Of a DNA stretch of 64,000 nt, positions 43,689-52,395 are shown one piece after another. This DNA is from Bog-950 sp964423405. Its GTDB lineage: Bacteria; Bacteroidota; Bacteroidia; Chitinophagales; LD1. Position 1 is the stretch's first letter. The number at the start of each line of letters is the position of its first letter. The notes under the pieces were generated by a model. It had not been told where the DNA came from and ran no database searches. It saw only the letters and a list, made by a program, of their open reading frames with translations. A program made the translations under genes and the position numbers. The stretch spans positions 3,718-67,717 of the forward strand of contig CAYREY010000015.1 of assembly GCA_964423405.1 (NCBI GenBank), in the 5' to 3' direction.

Positions 43689-44219
43689 ATGAAAAGACTG
43701 TTACTTGTATTATCAACTATCGTTTTGTTATCGGGTTTTAGTAGTTGTGAAAAAGAAGATGGTAATAACAAAACCAATTACTCGCAGTATTGTGGTGACG
43801 GGATAAGGAACGGTGCCGAAACCGAAGTAGACTGTGGCGGCGATTGCGAAGCCTGCCTGCCCGCTGCAACCATGACCTGTACATTGGGTAATAGCAACTT
43901 TACAGCGCATACCTGTTTTGGCCAAATATTGGGACCTAATATCCGTATTTATGGAAATGACAATCGTCCGGTACATTTTATGTTTGTTCCATCGCAGCTA
44001 AATACAGAGTTGCCAATAACGGCACTAAGCTTTGCTTATAATGGCGAAGCATATGGTTTAGAGGTAGGTGATTCAGGTAGAGTAGTGTTAACTTATCTGG
44101 ATACTGTGCGTAAAATTGCCAGTGGTACGTTTTACTTTACCGGAAACCGTGTAACCGGCCCTAGTTCGGCCAGCGCTTCTAATGGCGTATTTACCAATGT
44201 GCGTTACGGGCATAAATAA
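43689..44219 (+). CDS. Lipoprotein with Cys-rich surface motif
   Basis: 176 residues. Lipobox LSGFSSC: Cys20 lipidated after cleavage; the EKED that follows lies at the position of a surface-export signal in Bacteroidota lipoproteins. The motif YCGDGIRNGAETEVDCGG with CEAC recurs in Bacteroidota extracellular proteins (CxxGxxNGxExxVDCGG), often at the base of adhesive or binding proteins. The C-terminal ~120 residues are beta-rich (LGNSNFTAHTCFGQ; GTFYFTGNRVTGP) like small secreted binding domains. Ligand unknown. Terminator follows at 44242. Confidence 0.8.
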   Translation: MKRLLLVLSTIVLLSGFSSCEKEDGNNKTNYSQYCGDGIRNGAETEVDCGGDCEACLPAATMTCTLGNSNFTAHTCFGQILGPNIRIYGNDNRPVHFMFVPSQLNTELPITALSFAYNGEAYGLEVGDSGRVVLTYLDTVRKIASGTFYFTGNRVTGPSSASASNGVFTNVRYGHK

Positions 44220-44241
44220 TAGCTTAACAAACCATACTTAT

Positions 44242-44276
44242 AAAAAGCCGGCTGCAAAAGCCGGCTTTTTGTTTTT
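44242..44276 (+). terminator. Rho-independent terminator
   Basis: AAAAAGCCGGC (44242-44252)/GCCGGCTTTTT (44260-44270) with further T residues, 22 bp after the lipoprotein stop. Confidence 0.85.
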
Positions 44277-44430
44277 ACACAGTTATTCTACCTGTGTTAA
44301 CTGCCAGTTGTTAAGTACACACTTGTAATCCTCCGATGTTAATATCCTCTCGTTAGAAACAATCATTTAACATTGGAGAAACCTACCGGTTATGTTGTTA
44401 GGCCACATTTGCGGCCATAAAATAAAACAC

Positions 44431-47175
44431 ATGATCAAGACTTTTTTACACAAAATGGGCACACTAATGGCAGTGCTGCTTGGCTTAAATGCCTACGCGG
44501 GTAACGTAACCGTTACTACCGACATTACTGCCAACACTACCTGGACTAATGATAACAATTACATTATTTATGGCGACATTATTGTAAAGAATGGAGTAAC
44601 ATTAACCATACAGCCCGGTACTATAGTACGTGGCGATAAAACCACGCTAAGCCGTTTGGTGGTAGCTACCGGTGGTAAGCTTGTAGCGCAAGGTACACCA
44701 GAACAACCAATTGTATTTACCAGTAACCAACCAGCTGGCTCACGTGGCCGTGGCGATTGGGCTGGATTAGCGGTATGTGGCCTTGCACCTGTTAACCTTA
44801 AAAATGCTCAGGGTGTCTCTATACAGGGCCGTTTAGAGTGCGGTACAACTACCGATTACGATTTTGGTGGAAATATAGCTGATGATAGCTCGGGTGTAAT
44901 TAGCTACGTACGTATAGAATATGCTGGCTACGTTTGCGGTAGCAATAGTGAGCTGAACAGCCTTACGCTGGGCGGTGTAGGTAGCCGTACCAAAATAGAC
45001 CATGTAATGGTAAGTTACGGTCAGGACGACGGTTTTGAGTGGTTTGGTGGCACAGCTAATGCCAGCCATATTGTATCGTTTGGTAGTCGCGATGATGATT
45101 TTGATACAGATAATGGTTTCAGTGGAAAAGTACAGTACGGTTTGGTAGTACGTGTAGATACCATTGCCGACCAGGGTGATATTTCGAATGCATTTGAATC
45201 GGACAACGATGCTAATGGTACTTATAACGACCCTTACACCAAAGCTGCGTTTACTAACATAACAGTAGTAGGCCCTGCGGCTACAACAACATCTACCATC
45301 GATTCTAAATACGGATGGGGTGCCCGCCTTAGAAGAAATACCGGATTAAGCATCTTCAACTCTATATTTATGGGTTATAAAGTGGGTCTGCGTTTAGAAG
45401 GTGCCGGTACACAAACCAAAGCAACTACCGATACTCTGGAGTTTAAAAACAACATAATAGCCGGTAGCAAAGACAGATATTATGAAGCAGCCTTCGATAG
45501 TCTGTATCTGCTTGCGCAATCGTCTAACACTATTATAGGTGGTAATGCCAACGACCAGCTAAACCTGGTTTACCCTTATGGCAACCCTGCTATGTTTAAC
45601 TTTACACCACAAGCCGGTTCACCTGCACTAAGCGGTGCCAGCTTTGCAAACGCTAAACTAGCCGGTTTGCCTGCTACCACTTACCGTGGTGCTTTTGGTA
45701 GCGATAACTGGGCTACCTGCTGGGCTGAGTTTACCCCACAAGATGAAGATTACACAGCCGGACCTATCAACTACGCGTTTACCGCACAGGTTAATAATGC
45801 CGGCCCACTTACTTTCTGCGAAGGCAACAGCGTAACACTTAATACTACTACCAGTGCACAAGGTGCCAGCTACCTGTGGAGTAACGGTGCTACTACCTCA
45901 TCTATTACAGCTACCACCAGCGGTACTTATACTGTAACAGTTACCTCGGCACGTGGTTGTACCCGTACTGTTTCTAAAACTGTTGTGGTTAACCCTAATC
46001 CATCTCAACCGGTTATTACACCAAGCGCTACTGCATTTTGCACAGGTAGTAATGGTGTATCGCTACAGGCATCGCAGGCTACCAGCTACAATTGGAGCAA
46101 CGGTGCCAATACCCAAACTATTAACGTAGTATTTGGCGGTACCTATACCGTTACAGTAAGCGATGCCAACCAATGTACTGCATCAGCTATAGGTGTAACT
46201 GTTACTGAAAATACCCCAACCGTACCTACTATAGCAGCCAGCGGTGCTACTACTTTTTGCACAGGCGGTTCGGTAACCCTTTCCGTTGCTACTCCATCTA
46301 ACTATACTTCATTTAACTGGAGCAGCAGTGCTACCACCGATACTGTAAACGTAACTGCTACCGGCACTTACTCGGTAACTACTACCGATAACAACGGTTG
46401 TACAGCTGTTTCTAACGCAATTACCACTAATGTGAGCAATGCGCCAACCCCTACTATTTCGGCTAATGGTGCCACTACTTTCTGCGATGGCGATACGGTA
46501 ACTCTTTCATCTACAACAGGCGATAGCTATACCTGGAGCAACAACGCAACTTCACAATCAATAAAAGTAACTACCTCGGGTACTTACAGTGTAAATGTAA
46601 CCAACGCCAATGCCTGCAACGGTGTAGGTACATCTAACAGTATAGTGGTAACAGTTACCCCTCAACCAGCAGCTGGTTTTACCAGTGCAGTGCAGGGTGC
46701 TCCTTACAACATTGCATTTACAAATACTTCGACTGATGCCGCTACCTATAACTGGAGCTTTGGCGATAACCAAACATCAACTTCAGCATCGCCGGTGCAT
46801 GCTTACAGCCAGAACGGTGTTTACACTGTAACCCTTACTGCTACCAATGGTAACTGTACCGATGTGTTTACTGCTCAGGTTACTGTGGTTGGTGTAAGTG
46901 TAGATGAAGTACCCAACACTATTAATAACATCCGCCTGTTCCCTAACCCTAACAATGGTGTTGCTACACTTGAGGTTGGTGCTTCTGAAAATGCAGATGT
47001 AACCATCAGCATTGTTGATCTTACAGGCCGCACTATATCTTCTTTCAACACAGAAGTAACTAACGGAACTAACCTGGTAACTATTAATACCAACGCGTTT
47101 GCCGGTGGCGTTTATTTTGTAAATGTTACAAACGGGATAAATAATAATGTGATTAGAATGGTGGTAAACAAATAA
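44431..47175 (+). CDS. T9SS type A surface protein with beta-helix-like N-terminal domain and Ig/PKD repeats
   Basis: ATG 44431 gives the signal peptide MIKTFLHKMGTLMAVLLGLN; an upstream ATG (44392) adds 13 less suitable residues. 914 residues. Residues ~25-440 form a domain with parallel-strand pattern (GVTLTIQPGTIVRGDK, GRGDWAGLAVCGLAPV, GFEWFGGTANASHIVSFGSR, NTGLSIFNSIF), a family common in Bacteroidota and linked to right-handed beta-helix folds. Then four or five Ig-like modules (CEGNSVTLNTTTS; CTGGSVTLSV; CDGDTVTLSS), a PKD domain (YNWSFGDNQTSTSASPVH) and a type A sorting domain (LFPNPNNGVATLEV, GVYFVNV, RMVVNK). Adhesive or binding role inferred; no active-site residues recognised. Confidence 0.88.
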   Translation: MIKTFLHKMGTLMAVLLGLNAYAGNVTVTTDITANTTWTNDNNYIIYGDIIVKNGVTLTIQPGTIVRGDKTTLSRLVVATGGKLVAQGTPEQPIVFTSNQPAGSRGRGDWAGLAVCGLAPVNLKNAQGVSIQGRLECGTTTDYDFGGNIADDSSGVISYVRIEYAGYVCGSNSELNSLTLGGVGSRTKIDHVMVSYGQDDGFEWFGGTANASHIVSFGSRDDDFDTDNGFSGKVQYGLVVRVDTIADQGDISNAFESDNDANGTYNDPYTKAAFTNITVVGPAATTTSTIDSKYGWGARLRRNTGLSIFNSIFMGYKVGLRLEGAGTQTKATTDTLEFKNNIIAGSKDRYYEAAFDSLYLLAQSSNTIIGGNANDQLNLVYPYGNPAMFNFTPQAGSPALSGASFANAKLAGLPATTYRGAFGSDNWATCWAEFTPQDEDYTAGPINYAFTAQVNNAGPLTFCEGNSVTLNTTTSAQGASYLWSNGATTSSITATTSGTYTVTVTSARGCTRTVSKTVVVNPNPSQPVITPSATAFCTGSNGVSLQASQATSYNWSNGANTQTINVVFGGTYTVTVSDANQCTASAIGVTVTENTPTVPTIAASGATTFCTGGSVTLSVATPSNYTSFNWSSSATTDTVNVTATGTYSVTTTDNNGCTAVSNAITTNVSNAPTPTISANGATTFCDGDTVTLSSTTGDSYTWSNNATSQSIKVTTSGTYSVNVTNANACNGVGTSNSIVVTVTPQPAAGFTSAVQGAPYNIAFTNTSTDAATYNWSFGDNQTSTSASPVHAYSQNGVYTVTLTATNGNCTDVFTAQVTVVGVSVDEVPNTINNIRLFPNPNNGVATLEVGASENADVTISIVDLTGRTISSFNTEVTNGTNLVTINTNAFAGGVYFVNVTNGINNNVIRMVVNK

Positions 47176-47202
47176 GCCGCTACTTCTTTTCACAAAGGAA
47201 TG

Positions 47203-47239
47203 AACTCCTGTTCTGCGCAAGCAGAACGGGAGTTTTTAT
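47203..47239 (+). terminator. Rho-independent terminator
   Basis: AACTCCTGTTCTGC (47203-47216)/GCAGAACGGGAGTT (47221-47234) with one mismatch, then a T-run; 27 bp after the T9SS gene. Confidence 0.85.
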
Positions 47240-47277
47240 TTTGTAAACTGATAGATGTGTAGTAACATTAGTATGCC

Positions 47278-48483
47278 ATGAAAGCACTAAAGGGTTTATT
47301 TACAGTGACGGCTATACTTTTTGCCTGTTACCTTTTGTATATAAATACAAAACTTTTTTACAAGCCGGCTTATACGCCAATTAATAACGATGTGGTAAAG
47401 CAATATCATTATCTGAAGAAGAGAATGAACGCTGGTGCAGCTACTGAGATGCAACAATTGTTTCCGGAAGGGTATATGTTTATGAATGCCCTGTATGGTA
47501 TTACCGCTGCAGAGATAGCCACAGCAGCTGAGGGTAAACTGAAACAGGAAGCGTACATGGAGGGTTACAGAAGCTATGTAAACATGGATAGTGAAGCAGG
47601 CAGATCTATTTTTCCGGGTAAACTACCGTTGCCATACGGCGCCTATTACCGGGGCTGGACTACCTACCAATTAGGTAAGTTAGTTGCTGCCGGCGATAGT
47701 TTAAGGCGCGATGAAGAACTGGTTGTGGCATTTAAAATCGGGTGCTATGAAATTGCAACAGCCATACAGCATTCACCTAGCCCATATCTGGAAAGCTATG
47801 AAGGGTTTGCCTGGCCAGCAGATATGATGCTGTGTGTGGCAGCACTGGCATTACACGATAAACTGTTTGAACCATTGTATGGCAGTGTAATAGCTAAATG
47901 GGTAAGCAGCGTAAAGTTAAAACTGGATATACATGGCATGCTACCCCACCGGGTACATGCAAATGATGGTGTGCCCGCAGAGAATGCAAGAGGCTGCTCT
48001 ATGAGTTTGATGTTATGCTTTTTGAAAGATATTGATACTGCTTTTTACCGTCAGCAGTTTAAATTGTATAAGCATTACTTTTTAACTTACCGGTTTGGCC
48101 TGCCCGGAGTGAGGGAATATCCCCTGGGGGCTACCGGCAGTGCCGATGCGGATTCGGGGCCGGTTTTGCTGGATGTGGGTGGTGCGGCCTCCATAGTAGG
48201 TGTGCGTGTTTTTTCGGCTGAAAAAGATTTGCCCGTAGCTATTGGCTTGCGAAACAGTATAGAGGCTTTTGGCATGTCCGTGCAAAGTAATACACAAAAA
48301 AAGTACCTGTTTGGGGCGCTACCTATGGCCGATGCATTTATTGCATGGGCAGGTTGTACAGAATTGAAACAAAACGAAAGTTTAGTAACAGACAAACCCT
48401 GGCGCAGGGTATTTCAACTATATAGTGCGGCAACTATTGTTGTGTTAAGTTTGTTATTAGTACTTATGTGGCGCAAAAAGTAA
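47278..48483 (+). CDS. Membrane-anchored protein of unknown function (alpha-helical domain)
   Basis: 401 residues. Transmembrane helices at each end: residues ~5-25 (GLFTVTAILFACYLLYI) and the last ~20 (ATIVVLSLLLVLMWRKK), leaving ~350 residues between. This middle part is helical, with conserved-looking blocks YGAYYRGWTTYQLGKLVA, YEGFAWPADMMLCVAALALH, GMLPHRVHANDGVPAENARG, GVREYPLGATGSADADSGPV and LLDVGGAA. The pattern recalls alpha/alpha-toroid enzymes, but no family is recognised. His, Asp and Glu in the blocks could form a site. The YdcF-family gene begins 33 bp downstream, so an operon is likely. Confidence 0.75.
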   Translation: MKALKGLFTVTAILFACYLLYINTKLFYKPAYTPINNDVVKQYHYLKKRMNAGAATEMQQLFPEGYMFMNALYGITAAEIATAAEGKLKQEAYMEGYRSYVNMDSEAGRSIFPGKLPLPYGAYYRGWTTYQLGKLVAAGDSLRRDEELVVAFKIGCYEIATAIQHSPSPYLESYEGFAWPADMMLCVAALALHDKLFEPLYGSVIAKWVSSVKLKLDIHGMLPHRVHANDGVPAENARGCSMSLMLCFLKDIDTAFYRQQFKLYKHYFLTYRFGLPGVREYPLGATGSADADSGPVLLDVGGAASIVGVRVFSAEKDLPVAIGLRNSIEAFGMSVQSNTQKKYLFGALPMADAFIAWAGCTELKQNESLVTDKPWRRVFQLYSAATIVVLSLLLVLMWRKK

Positions 48484-48516
48484 GCAGTTGTTACAGCCGG
48501 GTACCGCAATTGAGTT

Positions 48517-49167
48517 ATGAAATTTATAAAATGGTTTTTGGGCATAGGGGTTGCTTTAGCACTGCTGGTGTACCTGCTGGGCTGGAATATGAAGCGCAAT
48601 GCAAAAGCCACTCTGGCACAAAATCTGCACAACGGCCCTTACGACGTGATAATAGTACCCGGATTGCCTTATGAGCCGGATAAAACAAATACTTTATTCA
48701 AGGTGCGCATGCTTTGGGCAAAAGCATTGTACGACAAAGGTATTGCCCGCAACATCATATTTTCGGGTGGGGCTGTACATACCTGTTGGCAGGAGGGGAC
48801 TATTATGAAAACAATTGCCGATTCCATGGGCATTGCACCGGAAAATACATTTGCAGAGCTACGGGCAGAACACAGCAATCAGAACGTGTATTACGGATAT
48901 AAAATGGCCAGGCAACTGGGATTTACAAAAGTAGCTGTGGCTACCGACCAGTTTCAGGATTTCTTTCTTTCATCGTTTATAAGTAAGCGCCTGCCGCAGG
49001 TTTACCGGTTACCATTACCGGTAGATTCTTTTCCGGTATATAGTAAAATTGAACTACCCTACATAGATGCCACTTGTGCACGTGTAGATAGTTTTGTGCC
49101 ATTGAATAAGCGGAAAGGCAGATTTGAAAGGTTGAAAACCTCGTGGGGCGATGAAATAAAAGAATGA
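48517..49167 (+). CDS. YdcF/SanA-family (DUF218) protein
   Basis: 216 residues. N-terminal transmembrane segment (WFLGIGVALALLVYLLGW), then the DUF218 domain: YDVIIVPGLPYEPDKT, LYDKGIARNIIFSGGAVHT, AELRAEHSNQNVYYGYKMAR (the conserved Glu/N region), TKVAVATDQFQDFF. E. coli relatives ElyC/SanA affect envelope integrity and glycan precursor use. The active site faces the periplasm. It lies behind the membrane protein at 47278, probably in the same transcript. Exact role unknown. Confidence 0.85.
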   Translation: MKFIKWFLGIGVALALLVYLLGWNMKRNAKATLAQNLHNGPYDVIIVPGLPYEPDKTNTLFKVRMLWAKALYDKGIARNIIFSGGAVHTCWQEGTIMKTIADSMGIAPENTFAELRAEHSNQNVYYGYKMARQLGFTKVAVATDQFQDFFLSSFISKRLPQVYRLPLPVDSFPVYSKIELPYIDATCARVDSFVPLNKRKGRFERLKTSWGDEIKE

Positions 49168-49179
49168 TAAGCAAGATAG

Positions 49180-49641
49180 TTATTCGAACATCTTCCTGAT
49201 CATCTCTGCAATATTGATGTTGAACAGGAAGTAAGGCAGGAACAATACGGTGGCCCAGAAGAACATGGAGGCCAGCATAGAAATCAATATTTTCTTTTTG
49301 TCATGTGTAAGTGCAAGGGCAAATAACACACCAACCGGTATAGATAATGCGATAGGTGTAAGCGCCGCTATACCACCCAAACCAAATTTTTGTTTAATAC
49401 GAACCAGAAAGCGGTTAGAAGTGGTAAACTTACGGCCAAAACGTTTGGGGAATTTTCTTACTACGTATTCCTGAATATGGCTACCGAGATAAGTAAAGGC
49501 AACTATGCCAATAATTCCTCCGATGATATTCATTAAGGAGCCACCTAAACCAAGATTAGCACCTATGGCTGCCAGCGAACCCATTGCAAATTTTACACTG
49601 GAGCTGAGTAGCACTAAAACCGAAGCAATTATTTTTTCCAT
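49180..49641 (-). CDS. Small integral membrane protein, possibly small multidrug export/YqaA-like
   Basis: 153 residues with about four hydrophobic helices: VLVLLSSSVKFAMGSLAAIG, SLMNIIGGIIGIVAFTYLG, IAALTPIALSIPVGVLFALA and MLASMFFWATVLFLPYFLF. The central loop is basic (FPKRFGRKFTTSNRFLVRIK). The third helix with its Thr-Pro resembles the small multidrug-export/DedA-related membrane fold, but similarity is weak. It ends 12 bp from the convergent YdcF gene. Substrate unknown. Confidence 0.7.
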   Translation of the reverse strand: MEKIIASVLVLLSSSVKFAMGSLAAIGANLGLGGSLMNIIGGIIGIVAFTYLGSHIQEYVVRKFPKRFGRKFTTSNRFLVRIKQKFGLGGIAALTPIALSIPVGVLFALALTHDKKKILISMLASMFFWATVLFLPYFLFNINIAEMIRKMFE

Positions 49642-49704
49642 TTATCTCTCTACAGTTACATTATTGTACCATTACGAATTTAACGATTTTATTTTACAAA
49701 GGGT

Positions 49705-50340
49705 TCAAAATGCAGGTGGTATTTCTTTTCTGAAATGTCCGTTCATCTGTACTTTGGTTTTAACCCGCTCGGTCTCTTCTACCGAAGGTATCAATTTTTG
49801 TAAATGTTCTATCAAAAACCATTGACGCCCAATCTCTGACTCGGCGGTAAGCAGCCTGTACTGGTCTTCGGGCGATACAGCCGCGTACTGTACCAGGTCG
49901 TAGGAGAGGGGTGATTTAAACTTGTCTTCTACCTTAAAACCAGTCCCCAGTACAAGATGTAGTTTGTTAATTAAATCTATCAGTGTGGGGTTTGGTACCT
50001 GTGTGTCGGGCTTTTTTTCAGGTATCTGGTAAACAATGGCTGCTGAATACAGTTTATCCGGCACATCGCGAATTACCTCCATAATGCGGAAAACACCAGC
50101 GCCACGGGTTTTTATATCCATTTCGCCGTTTTCATGTATGTGGGTTATTTCAAGTAACTCCATCTCTGTGCCAAACTCGTTGAGCGTATCTTTGAACACC
50201 GATGGAATACCAAATGTCTTTTTTTCATCGCGGCACTCAGTTATAAGCTGTTTGTAGCGGGGTTCGAAAATATGCAGGTTTAAGTATTGGCCGGGGTAAA
50301 CAATAGTGGTTAATGGAAATATTGGAAGAAACTTGGTCAT
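49705..50340 (-). CDS. LON substrate-binding-domain protein
   Basis: 211 residues that correspond to only the N-terminal domain of Lon: LPIFPLTTIVYPGQYLNLHI, FEPRYKQLITECRDEKKTFG, then MELLEITHIHENGEMDIKTR and a helical end. The ATPase and peptidase domains are absent. Such stand-alone proteins occur widely and are thought to bind protein substrates or partners; their role is not settled. Cytoplasmic. Divergent from the plug-domain genes, with 126 bp and an inverted repeat between. Confidence 0.88.
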   Translation of the reverse strand: MTKFLPIFPLTTIVYPGQYLNLHIFEPRYKQLITECRDEKKTFGIPSVFKDTLNEFGTEMELLEITHIHENGEMDIKTRGAGVFRIMEVIRDVPDKLYSAAIVYQIPEKKPDTQVPNPTLIDLINKLHLVLGTGFKVEDKFKSPLSYDLVQYAAVSPEDQYRLLTAESEIGRQWFLIEHLQKLIPSVEETERVKTKVQMNGHFRKEIPPAF

Positions 50341-50418
50341 ATTTTATGTAACACGGCTATGGTGCCTATAGTTTTGTAATGATAGTGTAAAATTTTAACG
50401 GTTTGTACCCCATCTTCT

Positions 50419-50452
50419 TACACTAAACGTAATAATCATTAACTTTAGTGTA
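50419..50452. promoter_or_regulatory. Candidate operator: 9-bp inverted repeat
   Basis: TACACTAAA (50419-50427) and its reverse complement TTTAGTGTA (50444-50452), 16-bp spacer. The right arm overlaps a -7-like TAACTTTA (50440-50447) ahead of the gene at 50467. Confidence 0.4.
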
Positions 50453-50466
50453 CTAAATCAAAAGAT

Positions 50467-51042
50467 ATGAAAACGTCCATCCGGCTAATGTTGGTTAGTG
50501 TACTTAGTCTTTTGCTAACAGGGTATGCCTATGCTGTATCTACCGGCAATGTAATAGGGCAGATAACTAACAAAGAAACCAGGCTTGCTTACAGTAATGC
50601 GATGATAACTTTTGAAAACCGTATGGACCGGATAGAAATACAAGCCGATGAACATGGGCACTATCTGGCCAGCCATTTACCTACCGGCAAATACCAGATG
50701 CGTGTAGTGTACAATAACCGAACTTTTGTAATGAACGATGTGCATGTATATGATAGCTATACTACTGAGGTTAATTTTACGGTAAGTAATGATAGTACAC
50801 TACCACCTAAAGTAGTAATGCCTACCGAGGAGAACCTGTTTAGCTCTGTTACCAGTAACGATATTGTATTAACTAATAGCAAGAACAATCAGCCATCGCA
50901 GCGGTTGAATGACGTATTAAGCCAGCAACCCGGCGTAGATATACGCGGTGGCCGCATTTTTATTAAAGGCAGCGACCAGGTAAAGATATTTATAGATGGA
51001 ACACCGGTAATGGGCCAGCCTATGCAAAACCGGGTTTGGTAA
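50467..51042 (+). CDS. Secreted carboxypeptidase-regulatory-like/TonB-plug-only protein
   Basis: 191 residues. Signal peptide MKTSIRLMLVSVLSLLLTGY. Residues ~30-110 form a CarboxypepD_reg-like fold (TGNVIGQITNKETRLAYSNA, HYLASHLPTGKYQMRV, then VHVYDSYTTEVNFTV). The C-terminal part has the start of a TonB-dependent receptor plug: RLNDVLSQQPGVDIRGG, RIFIKGSDQVKIFIDGTPVM. It stops at QNRVW with no barrel. There is no frameshift remnant, as the next gene starts 64 bp later. Its paralogue follows in tandem. Probably a periplasmic or surface plug-type domain protein; function unknown. Confidence 0.8.
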   Translation: MKTSIRLMLVSVLSLLLTGYAYAVSTGNVIGQITNKETRLAYSNAMITFENRMDRIEIQADEHGHYLASHLPTGKYQMRVVYNNRTFVMNDVHVYDSYTTEVNFTVSNDSTLPPKVVMPTEENLFSSVTSNDIVLTNSKNNQPSQRLNDVLSQQPGVDIRGGRIFIKGSDQVKIFIDGTPVMGQPMQNRVW

Positions 51043-51105
51043 GTTTTTGTTTTTAAGCATCTACCTAACACTAAGCTTTTTTATAAACACTAAAATTGAT
51101 AACCT

Positions 51106-51813
51106 ATGAACAAACAAAACAACATTCGTGCAGCAGGTTTGCTGCTAATGGTATTCATGCTGCAATCTGCCTCTTTATTTGCCGGGGGAAGTATAATGGG
51201 CCGTGTAACCGACCCTGATAGCCATAAGCCAGTGGGCGATGCCATTATACTTATAGAAGGCACTGGTAGTACACTTGATTATTTGACGGACAGCAACGGT
51301 TATTACTATGCCAGTAATATACCGGCAGGGGTATATACCGTATCGGCTACGGTTATGAGTAAACGGGCAGAAGTAACCGGAGTGAAAATTGTAAATGACG
51401 AAGTAGTTACTGTTAATATGGAGTTATCGGTAGCTATAACCATTGGCGGCAACCAGGGGGTAGTTGTGGTGGCGAGTAAACCGTATGTAATTCCATTGAT
51501 AGATCAGATTGATTCGAAAATGAATACACTAGACACTAAGGATGTTAAGGAGATGGCTGTGGTGCTTAAAGTATCGGATATTGCTACAACACAGGCCGCT
51601 ACTATAAAAGTGGGTAATGACTATTACGTGCGGGGTTCGCGGGCTGGCGATATGGCCTATTATATTGATGGAGGGAAAGTGATGGGGTCGCCGGATATAC
51701 CGCTTTGTGGCCTTGATAACTACCGCATGTACAGCGGCCACGTTCCCGCCAAGTACGGCGATGCACTTGGCGGAATAGTGGTGATTGAAACCCGCAACTA
51801 TTTCAGCGAGTAG
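51106..51813 (+). CDS. Secreted carboxypeptidase-regulatory-like/TonB-plug-only protein (paralogue)
   Basis: 235 residues. Signal peptide with AAGLLLMVFMLQSASLFAG. Domain 1 is GSIMGRVTDPDSHKPVGDAI with YYASNIPAGVYTVSATV, typical CarboxypepD_reg. The plug-like part is more complete than in its neighbour: ATIKVGNDYYVRGSRAGDMA, YYIDGGKVMGSPDIP, VPAKYGDALGGIVVIETRNY. That final strand is where a TonB receptor barrel would begin, but the protein ends at NYFSE. It could be a regulator or accessory of a receptor encoded elsewhere. Convergent with the peroxiredoxin gene, 9 bp apart. Confidence 0.82.
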   Translation: MNKQNNIRAAGLLLMVFMLQSASLFAGGSIMGRVTDPDSHKPVGDAIILIEGTGSTLDYLTDSNGYYYASNIPAGVYTVSATVMSKRAEVTGVKIVNDEVVTVNMELSVAITIGGNQGVVVVASKPYVIPLIDQIDSKMNTLDTKDVKEMAVVLKVSDIATTQAATIKVGNDYYVRGSRAGDMAYYIDGGKVMGSPDIPLCGLDNYRMYSGHVPAKYGDALGGIVVIETRNYFSE

Positions 51814-51822
51814 GTGTAATAC

Positions 51823-52293
51823 TTATTTTAGTTTTTCTACTGCAGCTTTCAGCGCATCGAAGTTAACCTGTACGCCAGGGTTGGCGGTAGTTTCGGTGTA
51901 TTGTATAACCCCATTTTTATCTACCACTACCACACCGCGTTTAGCCACACCTTTCAGGCCGACTGCAAAGTTTACCTGGTACATATCATAGTCGTGTATC
52001 AGCCGCTTGTTAAAATCTGAAAGCAGGTCGAAGTTGATGTTGTTTTGCTGTTTGAATACCGCCAGCGAAAATGGCATATCTACCGAAACGCCTACAACGG
52101 CTGCATTCATGTCGTTATAGCTGGCCAGGTCATCGCGGCTGCTGCACATTTGGGCTGTACATACGCCTGTAAAAGCAGCCGGGTAGAAGTGAATAATTAA
52201 TGTTTTACCTTTGAAGTCGCTAAGCGATACTTCTTTCTTGTCGGTATTAAATAGTTTAAAATCAGGTGCTTGGGTGCCTATTTCTAATGCCAT
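51823..52293 (-). CDS. Peroxiredoxin (AhpE/BCP-like thiol peroxidase)
   Basis: 156 residues. Signature IHFYPAAFTGVCTAQ: peroxidatic Cys45 in the P-x-x-x-T-x-x-C motif (Thr42); Cys50 five residues later matches the resolving Cys position of BCP-type enzymes, and Arg is in CSSRDDL. GVVVVDKNGVIQYTE is the conserved C-terminal strand. It reduces H2O2 and alkyl peroxides with thioredoxin-type donors in the cytoplasm. Starts at ATG 52293, transcribed away from the lipoprotein gene. Confidence 0.93.
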   Translation of the reverse strand: MALEIGTQAPDFKLFNTDKKEVSLSDFKGKTLIIHFYPAAFTGVCTAQMCSSRDDLASYNDMNAAVVGVSVDMPFSLAVFKQQNNINFDLLSDFNKRLIHDYDMYQVNFAVGLKGVAKRGVVVVDKNGVIQYTETTANPGVQVNFDALKAAVEKLK

Positions 52294-52395
52294 GGTAGTA
52301 TTTTTTAGGGTGTAAAATGTTTGCCGGCAATATTAATACAAAAAAAATGCAGTGGGCAAGCAACCCCCGGGCTATTAACACAGTCTAATAGGTAG

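Noticed and set aside
50467..51813. The two plug-domain proteins as one frameshifted TonB receptor
   Set aside because: Each has its own signal peptide and complete repeat-plus-plug layout, and no barrel sequence follows the second one.
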